From the NCBI GenBank assembly GCA_947375185.1, contig CANCEU010000025.1, positions 1 to 37,006 of the forward strand: a stretch of 37,006 nucleotides of DNA. The letters are read 5' to 3'. Position 1 is the first letter of the stretch, and every line of letters starts with the position of its first letter. Under the pieces are notes generated by a model. The model worked only from the letters and a program-made list of their open reading frames with translations. It was not told the DNA's origin and searched no databases. The position numbers and the translations under genes were made by a program. Source of the stretch: Chitinophagaceae bacterium. Lineage in GTDB: Bacteria; Bacteroidota; Bacteroidia; Chitinophagales; Chitinophagaceae. This document shows positions 18,862 through 27,445 of the stretch, piece by piece.

Positions 18862-20385
18862 TTGACTAAATTATTTCATTTGAAACTGCTCAAAACCAAT
18901 ATAGATTCTCTTTTTGCTGCACTTGTGGGTAGTTTATTGGTTGTGCTATTAACAAAGCATAGTGGACTGGGTATTTCGCCTGACTCCATTTATTATTTAA
19001 GTACTGCAGATAGTATTATTGCTGGGAAAGGATTTTACCAATTTGATGGCAAGCCTTTTGTAATGTTTCCTGTGTGCTATCCCATTTTATTATCAATAAT
19101 CAAAGGAATTTTTGGCAGCTCTTTTTTGAAAGTAGTGCCTTTTTTTAATGCCATATTATTTGGCTTAACTATTTTCATTGCAGGAAATATATTAGAAAAA
19201 ACAAATCATTCAAAATGGTTAAAGTGGGTTGTATTGGCCATTATTTCGCTGAGTCCAAGTTTGTTGGAAGTTTATACGATGTTATGGTCTGAGACTTTAT
19301 TTATTACACAGGTGGTATTGTTTATTTATTTTGGAAATATCTATTTTGAAAAAAAATACAATTATAAATACTTAATTATAATGGCAATTATTGCTGCAAT
19401 AGCCGCTGATACAAGGTTGGCTGGAGTTGCGGTAATTGCTACAGGAGGCTTGTTGATATTAATGTCACAAGATTTAAAATGGAAAAAAAAGTTGCTACAT
19501 GCATTTATATATGGCGCCATTTCTATTTCATTATTTGTGCTTAATTTAATTCGAAACGCATTACTTACTCAAACATTAACCGGCAATAGGCAAAAAGGGG
19601 TAACTCCTTTTTTAGAAAATTTAAAATATTATGGGCTAGTGTTAACCAATTGGTTGCCATTTTCGAAATGGGTGAGTTTTTTCCCTACAGCAATTGCATT
19701 TTTATTTTTAGCAATTGTTATGGTAGTTTTTGTGGTTAGATTTTTAAAGTCAAAAGAACAACATGCCTACGAAAAATTAGCTGTTTCTTTTACCTTAATG
19801 TACTCCATATTTATGTTGGCAGTGGCAACCATTTCAAGATTTGAAACAATAAACAATCGATTACTAGCTCCATTTTACATACCCTGTTTACTTACGCTTA
19901 GTTTTTACATTGCTAGTTTTTTTAAAATAGTAAAATCGCAGACTTATAAAATTGCACTCATTGGGGTGAGTACATTATTAGTGACCACAACAATTTTTCA
20001 ATATGCGGATACTGATCGAGCTACATTTTTGGAGAATAGTGAAGGGGGGATTGGTGGCTATAGTGATGATGATTGGTTTATTAGCAGTGGTGTACTCAAT
20101 TATTTAAAAACGAACCCTTCGATGTTTGTATCGGGCAAGACAATTTATTCCAATGCGGCACATGCTGTTTATTTTGGTGCCAATCAGCCTGCACAAATTC
20201 TTCCAGAAAGGAAGTACTCCAATTTGGTTAATGACTTTAACAGTTCGCCAACACAAATCCTTATTTGGTTTAATAATGAGGATAATCCCGAAGTATTGAC
20301 TTTGCAGGAAGTAGCTAGTACAAAAAATTTGCAAATAATTGGCAAATTTAACGATGGGGTAATCTATCAATGTACATCAAAATAA
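18862..20385 (+). CDS. GT-C fold (family 39-like) membrane glycosyltransferase
   Basis: A 507-residue multi-spanning membrane protein with about 10 or more hydrophobic helices and a C-terminal soluble region (about 390-507). The first periplasmic loop has G-I-S-P-D-S-I-Y-Y-L-S-T-A-D-S-I-I-A-G-K; the acidic S-P-D-S and the Y-Y-x-x-A-x-x-I-x-x-G-x-G-F pattern are typical of PMT/ArnT-like GT-C transferases that use a polyprenyl-phosphate sugar donor. Acceptor and sugar are unknown. The frame has no in-frame ATG at its start: TTG at 18862 is used. An ATG at 18854, in another frame, stops after three codons (M-Y-F-stop), and one extra T in the T5 run between them would join it to this frame. The three-module polysaccharide enzyme follows after 20 nt. 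Confidence 0.78.
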   Translation: MTKLFHLKLLKTNIDSLFAALVGSLLVVLLTKHSGLGISPDSIYYLSTADSIIAGKGFYQFDGKPFVMFPVCYPILLSIIKGIFGSSFLKVVPFFNAILFGLTIFIAGNILEKTNHSKWLKWVVLAIISLSPSLLEVYTMLWSETLFITQVVLFIYFGNIYFEKKYNYKYLIIMAIIAAIAADTRLAGVAVIATGGLLILMSQDLKWKKKLLHAFIYGAISISLFVLNLIRNALLTQTLTGNRQKGVTPFLENLKYYGLVLTNWLPFSKWVSFFPTAIAFLFLAIVMVVFVVRFLKSKEQHAYEKLAVSFTLMYSIFMLAVATISRFETINNRLLAPFYIPCLLTLSFYIASFFKIVKSQTYKIALIGVSTLLVTTTIFQYADTDRATFLENSEGGIGGYSDDDWFISSGVLNYLKTNPSMFVSGKTIYSNAAHAVYFGANQPAQILPERKYSNLVNDFNSSPTQILIWFNNEDNPEVLTLQEVASTKNLQIIGKFNDGVIYQCTSK

Positions 20386-20388
20386 GCT

Positions 20389-20396
20389 TATTTTTG
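20389..20396 (+). promoter_or_regulatory. Bacteroidota -7 box for the GH18-NodB-GT2 gene
   Basis: TATTTTTG is a full TAnnTTTG match located 3 nt after the preceding stop codon and 9 nt before the ATG at 20406, so a transcript from it would have almost no leader. It might be chance; the gene could equally be read from the upstream promoter. Confidence 0.35.
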
Positions 20397-20405
20397 TGGT
20401 AATTT

Positions 20406-23400
20406 ATGGATCAAAATCAACAAATATTTCAGTCTCCCAATAAAACAAGATGGCAAAGAACAAAATGGATTCTTCGTGCCTTATTATTCTTGTTGCCGAT
20501 TTTTGGAATAATAGTATATGTTGGTATTTATCAGATGAATAAAAATCAGCCTGATATACCTCTGGAAGGATCCGCTATTAAAAAGGTTTTAACAGATACT
20601 TCTGATAATTATAGAGAAAGTAAATTAGAGCGGGAATATAAGGGCTTTAAAAAAGCTATTGGAAATAAGTGGGCTAAGGGGCAAGGTTGTGGTCAGGTAA
20701 CAAATAAGCCGTTGGACTTATCAAATTCAAATTATTTTAGCGACACTTTGGGAATTAGGGCAGGGTTTTATGTTAACTGGGATGCGGCACAGTCGTTTAG
20801 CTCCTTACAACGAAACGTAAAACATTTAAATTTAATAATTCCAGAGTGGTTATTTATTGATCCGAATACCGATCAATTATATAATACAATTGATCCTAAA
20901 GCATTAAAAATTATGCAGGATGCTGGCGTTAAAATAATGCCTTTGTTGACCAACAACTACAAGACTTTATTTAGAGGGGAGACGGTAAGAAGAATTTTGA
21001 AAAGTCCAGCAAAAAAACAAAAATTAATTAATGACATTATAGCGGTTTTAAAACAATATAATTTCATTGGCGTAAATATTGACTTTGAGGAAATAATGAT
21101 GGATTCCGATAAGCCACTTGTTGAATTTCAAAAACAATTGTATGAACAATTACACGCACAAAAATTTCTAGTATCTCAGGACGTAATACCATTTAATGAC
21201 GAATATAATTTTAAGGCATTAAGTAATTACAATGATTACTTAATATTGATGGCTTATGATCAGCATCATTCTGAAACCAAGCCTGGTCCTAATAGTTCGC
21301 AAAAATGGATTGAGGCTGCTGTTTTTGATATGACTAGTAAATTGCCAGCTAATAAAATTATTCTTGCCATTCCAGCCTTTGGTCATGATTGGCAATTAGA
21401 TAAAAAGAATAAGGTTACAAAGTCATCTGATGTTACCTATCAACAAGCAATTGCAAATGCTAAAAATAGTGAAGCAAAAATAGACTTTGACAATGACTCT
21501 TATAACCTCGATTATCAATATTATGATAGCGAGAACCAACTGCATCAAGTATATTTTGTAGATGCTGCCACCAATTTTAATTCTATTCGTTTTGCAACAG
21601 AGGTAAATTTGGCGGGTACTGCTTTATGGAGATTAGGTGGAGAGGATGTACGACTTTGGTCATTTTATGATAAGTCAATGACAAAAGCCGCGTTAAAGAA
21701 GTTTGATTTTATAGGTTTTAATACCATTAAGGCGGGTAGTGCGCCTGATTTTGTTGGTGAGGGCGAGGTGTTAGATATTATTGCTTCTCCTAAAGATGGA
21801 TATATCAGAAGTGAAGTTGATACTACATCAATGTTAATTAGTGAAGAGTATTATGACAAACTTCCATCTACCTATGTAATACGCAGGTTTGGTGCTACGC
21901 CTAAGAAAAAGTTAGTGCTTACATTTGATGATGGTCCCGATCCTGTTTATACTAAACAAATTTTAGATACACTTGCATTTTATCATGTCCCCGCTACATT
22001 TTTTATAGTTGGTTATCAAGCTGAAAATAATATACCATTGGTAAAAAGAATTTTCAGAGAAGGGCATGAAATTGGCAACCATACCTTCACCCACTCAGAC
22101 ATGAGTATTATTAGTAAGCAACGCGCGGGGTTGGAGATGGATGCGACTCGTTTATTGATAGAATGTATCACTGGACATAGTACTATATTGTTTAGAGCTC
22201 CTTTTAACGCCGATAGTGAGCCTGGTAAATATGAGGAGTTAGCGCCAATTGCATTAAGTAGACAAAAAAATTATATTACCGTAGGTGAAAGTATCGACCC
22301 TGAAGACTGGCAAATTCCAATTAATGAATATCGAAACGATACCATTTTTGATAGGGTAGTTCAAATTTATAAAAATAAAATTAATACGGGAAACCCTGAA
22401 GATACTTCCATTGCAGGTAGTATTATATTGTTACATGATGCTGGCGGAAATAGAGAAAATACTGTAAATGCCACTGGCAAGATCATCAGATATTTTAGAG
22501 AACAAGGGTATAGTTTTACAACTGTAGCCGATTTATTGGGTAAAAAGCCTGAGGAGATGATGCCAACTATTCAACAGGGGAAAGAATATTATTGGCTACA
22601 GATTAATTATATACTTGCTGAAGGGGCTTATTTAGGAGGTACTTTCTTTTTTGCGTTATTCATGATTTTCTTAGGGCTTAGTACCATAAGAATTTTTATT
22701 ATTGGTATCATGTCAATTTTAGAAAGACGAAAAAAAGGGGAACTTAGTAAAATTGAGGATACTTTATACAAGCCATTTGTATCTATCATTGTGCCAGCTT
22801 ATAATGAAGAAGTGAACGCAGTATCTTCATTGCAAAATTTATTAAAATGTGATTATCCCGATTTTGAAATCATATTTGTTGATGATGGAAGTAAGGATAA
22901 GACATATGAAATTGTAAAAGCAGCATTTGAGCAAAACCCTTTAGTGAAAGTATTTACAAAGCAAAATGGAGGAAAGGCTTCGGCCTTACAATATGGTATT
23001 GGTCAATCACATGCCGATTATGTTATCTGTATCGATGCGGATACTAAATTAGCAACAGATGCCGTATCAAAATTGATGCGTAATTTCTTGAATCCAATTT
23101 ATAATAAAGGACAGGAAGTGGGTGCTGTTGCAGGATCGGTAGTTGTTGGAAATGAAGTTAATTTATTAACCAAGTGGCAGAGTATTGAATATATAACAAG
23201 TCAAAATTTTGACCGTAAGGGATTCGCTTTCTTAAACGCGATTACAGTTATTCCTGGTGCCATTGGGGCCTTTAAAAAAGACGCACTAATTGATGCTGGG
23301 GGCTTTACTACCGACACTTTAGCTGAGGATTGTGATATCACCATGCGTATAATTAAAGCTGGTTATATTGTGGCCAATGAGCCAAAGGCATATGCTTACA

Positions 23401-23867
23401 CCGAAGTACCTGAACATTTAAGGCAATTCTTAAAACAAAGGGTAAGATGGAGCTTTGGTGTAATGCAAACTTTTTGGAAGCATAAAGACATGATGTTTAG
23501 TAATGTAAATAAGCCATTAGGTTGGGTGGCCCTACCGGATATGCTTTTGTTTAAATACATTATACCATTATTATCACCAATCGCTGATTTTTTAATGATT
23601 GTTGCATTGCTTACAGGCAATGGAGGTAAGATTGCTTTTTACTTTCTAATATATGTTGTAGTGGATGCTTTGATTGCTTCAATCGCATTTGCATTTGAAA
23701 AGGAAAATCCAGCAAAATTAATATGGCTTATTCCACAACGATTAATTTATAGATGGCTTATGATGTACGTCTTTTTTAAAGCGATTAAGCGTGCTATAAA
23801 AGGTGAATTACAAGAATGGGGTGTACTCAAGAGAACAGGAAATGTAAAAGAAATTTTAGATAGATAG
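20406..23867 (+). CDS. Three-module polysaccharide enzyme: GH18 glycosidase, NodB deacetylase and processive GT2 synthase
   Basis: A 1153-residue inner-membrane protein. After a short cytoplasmic start and a transmembrane helix (about 21-44) comes a GH18 domain (about 110-440) of the SleL/YaaH type, with G-V-N-I-D-F-E (222-228; Asp226 and catalytic Glu228 present). A NodB-type deacetylase follows (about 485-715): T-F-D-D-G-P-D (506-512), zinc ligands H559 and H563 in H-T-F-T-H, the R-A-P-F motif and L-L-H-D. A second hydrophobic region (735-768) leads back to the cytoplasm and a family 2 glycosyltransferase (about 788-1020): V-P-A-Y-N-E, V-D-D-G-S, D-A-D (877-879), A-E-D and Q-R-V-R-W (1011-1015), the processive-synthase motif. 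Helices at about 1045-1110 end the chain. The likely product is a beta-linked GlcNAc-type polymer, polymerised, then partly deacetylated and trimmed in the periplasm; this is inferred from the PgaB/PgaC and IcaA/IcaB analogy. Confidence 0.9.
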   Translation: MDQNQQIFQSPNKTRWQRTKWILRALLFLLPIFGIIVYVGIYQMNKNQPDIPLEGSAIKKVLTDTSDNYRESKLEREYKGFKKAIGNKWAKGQGCGQVTNKPLDLSNSNYFSDTLGIRAGFYVNWDAAQSFSSLQRNVKHLNLIIPEWLFIDPNTDQLYNTIDPKALKIMQDAGVKIMPLLTNNYKTLFRGETVRRILKSPAKKQKLINDIIAVLKQYNFIGVNIDFEEIMMDSDKPLVEFQKQLYEQLHAQKFLVSQDVIPFNDEYNFKALSNYNDYLILMAYDQHHSETKPGPNSSQKWIEAAVFDMTSKLPANKIILAIPAFGHDWQLDKKNKVTKSSDVTYQQAIANAKNSEAKIDFDNDSYNLDYQYYDSENQLHQVYFVDAATNFNSIRFATEVNLAGTALWRLGGEDVRLWSFYDKSMTKAALKKFDFIGFNTIKAGSAPDFVGEGEVLDIIASPKDGYIRSEVDTTSMLISEEYYDKLPSTYVIRRFGATPKKKLVLTFDDGPDPVYTKQILDTLAFYHVPATFFIVGYQAENNIPLVKRIFREGHEIGNHTFTHSDMSIISKQRAGLEMDATRLLIECITGHSTILFRAPFNADSEPGKYEELAPIALSRQKNYITVGESIDPEDWQIPINEYRNDTIFDRVVQIYKNKINTGNPEDTSIAGSIILLHDAGGNRENTVNATGKIIRYFREQGYSFTTVADLLGKKPEEMMPTIQQGKEYYWLQINYILAEGAYLGGTFFFALFMIFLGLSTIRIFIIGIMSILERRKKGELSKIEDTLYKPFVSIIVPAYNEEVNAVSSLQNLLKCDYPDFEIIFVDDGSKDKTYEIVKAAFEQNPLVKVFTKQNGGKASALQYGIGQSHADYVICIDADTKLATDAVSKLMRNFLNPIYNKGQEVGAVAGSVVVGNEVNLLTKWQSIEYITSQNFDRKGFAFLNAITVIPGAIGAFKKDALIDAGGFTTDTLAEDCDITMRIIKAGYIVANEPKAYAYTEVPEHLRQFLKQRVRWSFGVMQTFWKHKDMMFSNVNKPLGWVALPDMLLFKYIIPLLSPIADFLMIVALLTGNGGKIAFYFLIYVVVDALIASIAFAFEKENPAKLIWLIPQRLIYRWLMMYVFFKAIKRAIKGELQEWGVLKRTGNVKEILDR

Positions 23868-23886
23868 TGCTATTTGTAATGATCAA

Positions 23887-26262
23887 TTATGGGTTAACCT
23901 CAATTTTTATCTCCTTATAAATTGGCTTCCCAATATTGCTAATACCTTGTAGTGTAATTACATACTTGCCATTTAAATCAGATGTGAAAAAGCTGATTTG
24001 TTTTGCATCATTTGCATTCACGGTGATACTGGGATTCCAATATAATAAGTGCCTAAAGTCGGGTAATCTATTTTCAATTTGTGTTTGAGTGTCATAAAGT
24101 GGAGCATCAAATATTCGGTTTGCTTGAAGACCTTTATAATCTAAAACAATTGAATTAGGATCTAGCTCATATCCTTCCATTTTGCCATCATAAGTGGTGA
24201 AGTTAACAATCCCATTGTATTTATTATTCCCATCAAAATATAGTCTAGAAACCACTTCTAATTTTCTAATTTTTAAAGGGTCATAGGATAAAAATTTATC
24301 AACATCTTTAATCAAAACACCGTCAAGTAATAAAAGTGGCTTTTCTTTAAAAAATTGCTTATTTGCTTCATCATAAACTGCTAGCTTAAACTTTCCATCG
24401 TTTTTCGTTAAGGTAACAGGAGTAATATACTCTCTAATAACTTCTTCAAGTGTTGTGAATCTTGAATAATTGTCAAGTAAATATACTCGATCTGCTTTTC
24501 CATAAAAAGCAGTGCTATCAGCTAATATGGGTTTGAATTGATTTGTTAAGCTAGGGTTGTAATAGTTTTGTATTTGAATGTCTCGGAAATAACTGTTTAA
24601 CGTCCCTTTGTTTATTTTATCATTTTGTAAATAGGTATTACTTACTTTATTATTATCAGTGCTAAATGGATTTTCTAAAATGAATTTAGATTTATTATTA
24701 ATACTGTCTATTTGTAGTATTACCTGTCCATTGTTGTATATTTTTCTGAACTCAAAAATACCCACACCATCTTGATTAATACTACTTGCTTTATATTGAG
24801 TATACTTACTTGGTATAGACAAAGCTGCCGTCAGTTCGCCATTTCGATTCGCGATAGCACTTTTATCTATTTTACCAACAATGATATTGCCAGCAAGTTC
24901 AGGGATATAGTGGAATATGGGAGGTTCATTTAAAAGTACTTGATCCCATTTGAATTTCCTCCATCCATTGGTAAGCATTAAATTATCTATTTCTAAAAAA
25001 CGGTTCAAATTGGTACTATCAAAATATTTATTTGGTTGCTCAATATTTTCTCCCAAATCGGATTGTAGCCAAATATAATTTTGAATATTAGTTTCATCAA
25101 TTCCTTGTAATGAATCTATTTTATAAACAGACATAGATAAATTCAGGTGGCTATTCAGTGCATTGTTAATGCCTTGTAATTTAAAATTCACCTTTTCTCT
25201 TGACTTAAAGTTGTTAACTTCAACTTCAGCTTTTAAACTTTGTTCATTATTAGGGTAATTAAAATAGAGCCTTTCGCAAACTGGCTTTCTGTTATTGTCA
25301 AAAAGGGTAATGGTATTTACTCCCTCGCCCAATTCATCGTTATTAATTTTAATTATGTTAGTATTTCGATTAACAGCAAAAGCTTTTTTTAAGATTCCTC
25401 TTGTATGAATTAATAAATAAACATTTCCGTTTTCAAAATTGGTATTATAAACGTTAATGTCAATTTGATTATTTGTTTTATTTTCTAATACACTAAGGTG
25501 GTAGCCGCTTTGCTCAATAGGCTCAATTGTTTTTGTAATTTCTTTTCCATCGCTACAAATGGTTTTGATGGTGTAATGTTTATCGGCCAATGGCGTAAAA
25601 TTAAAACTACCAATTCCATCACTTAAGGTTTTAAAAGTAGCAATAGTATCATTTTTATCTGCAATAATCCAGTTGTTACTTGCTAATCCTTTCCCGTTGT
25701 TAAGCTGTACTTTTATGCCCATCTTTGTACTAATCCCGCTAATGATACTTCCACTTTCTGGATAAATGGATACAACATGCGTATTTGAAGTTGATTGAGT
25801 GCTTACTGTAGGAATTTGGGTGTTTATGATTTTAATCTGCTTTGAAAAAAAGAATTTTGAATCAAAATTTTTCATCCAATTCGTATAGCCTCTTAAAGTA
25901 TAATTACCTGACAATAAATTATTCGGTAATAAAAAAGAACCCTCTCCGAGGCCATTTGTTAAGCTAACTTTTTCTTGTAAAACAGGTTCATTTTTCTGAT
26001 TAATAATTTCAACATAGCAAATTGTGCTAATGTTGATAGGGGTATTGTAAAATCCATCTAAGCTATATATCTTAAACCAAATTAATTCATTGTTTAAATA
26101 AGTACTCTTATCTGTATGAATGTAAATTTTTTCTTGAAGATGTTTCGATGCATAGGATGCTAATTTATTTTGCAAGTCAGCATATGGTTCGTTTTGCGAA
26201 AACAAATTGCTTGTCGCCAATAAGAGGCAAAATAGGAATAGGTGTATTAGCTGTTTTTTCAT
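23887..26262 (-). CDS. MG2-domain (macroglobulin-like) protein with C-terminal TonB-plug-like segment
   Basis: The chosen start (ATG at 26262) gives M-K-K-Q-L-I-H-L-F-L-F-C, a standard signal peptide ending near F-S-Q; a longer frame from 26286 would overlap the upstream gene and put eight residues before the signal. The mature protein of about 770 residues opens with E-K-I-Y-I-H-T-D-K-S-T-Y-L-N-N-E-L-I-W-F, the MG2 (alpha-2-macroglobulin) pattern, followed by several beta-sandwich repeats. Residues about 640-688 (L-L-L-L-D-G-V, then L-K-I-R-K-L-E-V and Y-N-G-I-V-N-F-T-T-Y) resemble the plug of TonB receptors, but no barrel follows. Such proteins accompany TonB receptors in Bacteroidota and their role is unknown. 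It is the last gene of the seven-gene unit and ends 19 nt from the convergent GT2 fusion gene. Confidence 0.75.
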   Translation of the reverse strand: MKKQLIHLFLFCLLLATSNLFSQNEPYADLQNKLASYASKHLQEKIYIHTDKSTYLNNELIWFKIYSLDGFYNTPINISTICYVEIINQKNEPVLQEKVSLTNGLGEGSFLLPNNLLSGNYTLRGYTNWMKNFDSKFFFSKQIKIINTQIPTVSTQSTSNTHVVSIYPESGSIISGISTKMGIKVQLNNGKGLASNNWIIADKNDTIATFKTLSDGIGSFNFTPLADKHYTIKTICSDGKEITKTIEPIEQSGYHLSVLENKTNNQIDINVYNTNFENGNVYLLIHTRGILKKAFAVNRNTNIIKINNDELGEGVNTITLFDNNRKPVCERLYFNYPNNEQSLKAEVEVNNFKSREKVNFKLQGINNALNSHLNLSMSVYKIDSLQGIDETNIQNYIWLQSDLGENIEQPNKYFDSTNLNRFLEIDNLMLTNGWRKFKWDQVLLNEPPIFHYIPELAGNIIVGKIDKSAIANRNGELTAALSIPSKYTQYKASSINQDGVGIFEFRKIYNNGQVILQIDSINNKSKFILENPFSTDNNKVSNTYLQNDKINKGTLNSYFRDIQIQNYYNPSLTNQFKPILADSTAFYGKADRVYLLDNYSRFTTLEEVIREYITPVTLTKNDGKFKLAVYDEANKQFFKEKPLLLLDGVLIKDVDKFLSYDPLKIRKLEVVSRLYFDGNNKYNGIVNFTTYDGKMEGYELDPNSIVLDYKGLQANRIFDAPLYDTQTQIENRLPDFRHLLYWNPSITVNANDAKQISFFTSDLNGKYVITLQGISNIGKPIYKEIKIEVNP

Positions 26263-26276
26263 TGATGTTATCTTGA

Positions 26277-27440
26277 TTATGGCCAAAAGCTAGGTTTAAT
26301 ATTAGATCCTCTTAATCTACAATCCACACATTCAGGTGGGGCCGCAAAAAAACTTATAATGGCTCCTGTCATAGGATTCGTTTCGGGATAGGTAGGCAGT
26401 AAATACAAGCCATGGATTTGTATACTATCACTATTATTAGTTATTCTTATTTCATTACATCCTTGATAATAATTCCAATCTGGAACTTCCTTTCTATTTA
26501 TAAAAATTCTTTTTTCTTGAATATTGCATACATCTATATAACCAATAACAGGTTCGCTTGCATTACTTACGCAATGAATATTGCCATTCAAATCTGATGG
26601 CTGAGCATCAAAAATAGAACCAGTACCTTCGGTATTTTTTTTCATTCTTTGAAGAAATTCATATTTGCCTTTGCTAATACTAATTTGTCGGGTAAAAAGG
26701 CTGTATAGTACATTCAATTTCCAAGAATCTTGCGGGATATTTGCAATAGGTAAATTAATAACGTTTTTACTTAATGCTACGGTGGACCCTGTTAATATTT
26801 GTGTGGAAGGTTCAGTTTTCCAACAATAATATTTACCATAATCAATTGACTTGTTTAGTGAATCACTAAAGTCAACACTATATACAGTACCCTTTGCGCT
26901 ATTAGCTGTTTTATATTTTAGTGCACTTAGGTAGCCTGAATGAATTTCCCAGGTTTCGGCGGTTTCCCATTGGTAATATTGCGTATTGTTAGTGTCGTCA
27001 TGTGTGTTAACGTACATTTGAATAGCTCCGTTTTCTCTTTTCCAATTTACGCTGTCAATAGGTGGGTTGTAAATAACATTGCTAAAATCAGATAGGTATA
27101 TTTTACCATCTTTAGTTGTAATGTTTATTCTATACTTTTTGTTTCCATTTAAGTTAAGACCAGTAATACTATATTTTCCATCTCCAACTTCAGTTAATTG
27201 TTTAATAGAATTATCTTCCCCTTCAACTTTAACTATTGCTCCTTTTTCGAAAATGACATTTTGATTTTGTAAGTTGGAAGTTCTTGATAAGGTAATATTT
27301 GTTGCCCCTAATCCACTATTTATAGCACCCTCTACCACTAAATATCCGGTAATGGGACTTGAAACTGGAGATATATATTTTTCTTTACAAGCAATGAGAA
27401 ATAGCATGCATATCAATAAATATGGTATTGTTTTTTTCAT
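26277..27440 (-). CDS. DUF4249 family lipoprotein
   Basis: A 387-residue lipoprotein: M-K-K-T-I-P-Y-L-L-I-C-M-L-F-L-I-A-C, with the lipidated Cys at residue 18. The following C-K-E-K-Y-I-S-P, then Y-L-V-V-E-G-A-I-N-S-G and I-T-L-S-R-T-S, is the typical start of DUF4249 proteins, which nearly always sit directly downstream of a TonB-dependent receptor in Bacteroidota. A role as a surface-exposed partner of the receptor is inferred from that gene pairing and not from any known structure. The C-terminal portion has several Cys residues (P-P-E-C-V-D-C-R). The start is 5 nt after the receptor stop codon; the next gene starts 14 nt after its own stop. Confidence 0.85.
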   Translation of the reverse strand: MKKTIPYLLICMLFLIACKEKYISPVSSPITGYLVVEGAINSGLGATNITLSRTSNLQNQNVIFEKGAIVKVEGEDNSIKQLTEVGDGKYSITGLNLNGNKKYRINITTKDGKIYLSDFSNVIYNPPIDSVNWKRENGAIQMYVNTHDDTNNTQYYQWETAETWEIHSGYLSALKYKTANSAKGTVYSVDFSDSLNKSIDYGKYYCWKTEPSTQILTGSTVALSKNVINLPIANIPQDSWKLNVLYSLFTRQISISKGKYEFLQRMKKNTEGTGSIFDAQPSDLNGNIHCVSNASEPVIGYIDVCNIQEKRIFINRKEVPDWNYYQGCNEIRITNNSDSIQIHGLYLLPTYPETNPMTGAIISFFAAPPECVDCRLRGSNIKPSFWP

Positions 27441-27445
27441 AGTGC

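Noticed and set aside
26263..26286. Upstream ATG at 26286 as the start of the MG2 protein
   Set aside because: It overlaps the DUF4249 gene end and places M-A-I-I-K-I-T-S before a complete signal peptide; the ATG at 26262 is the better start.
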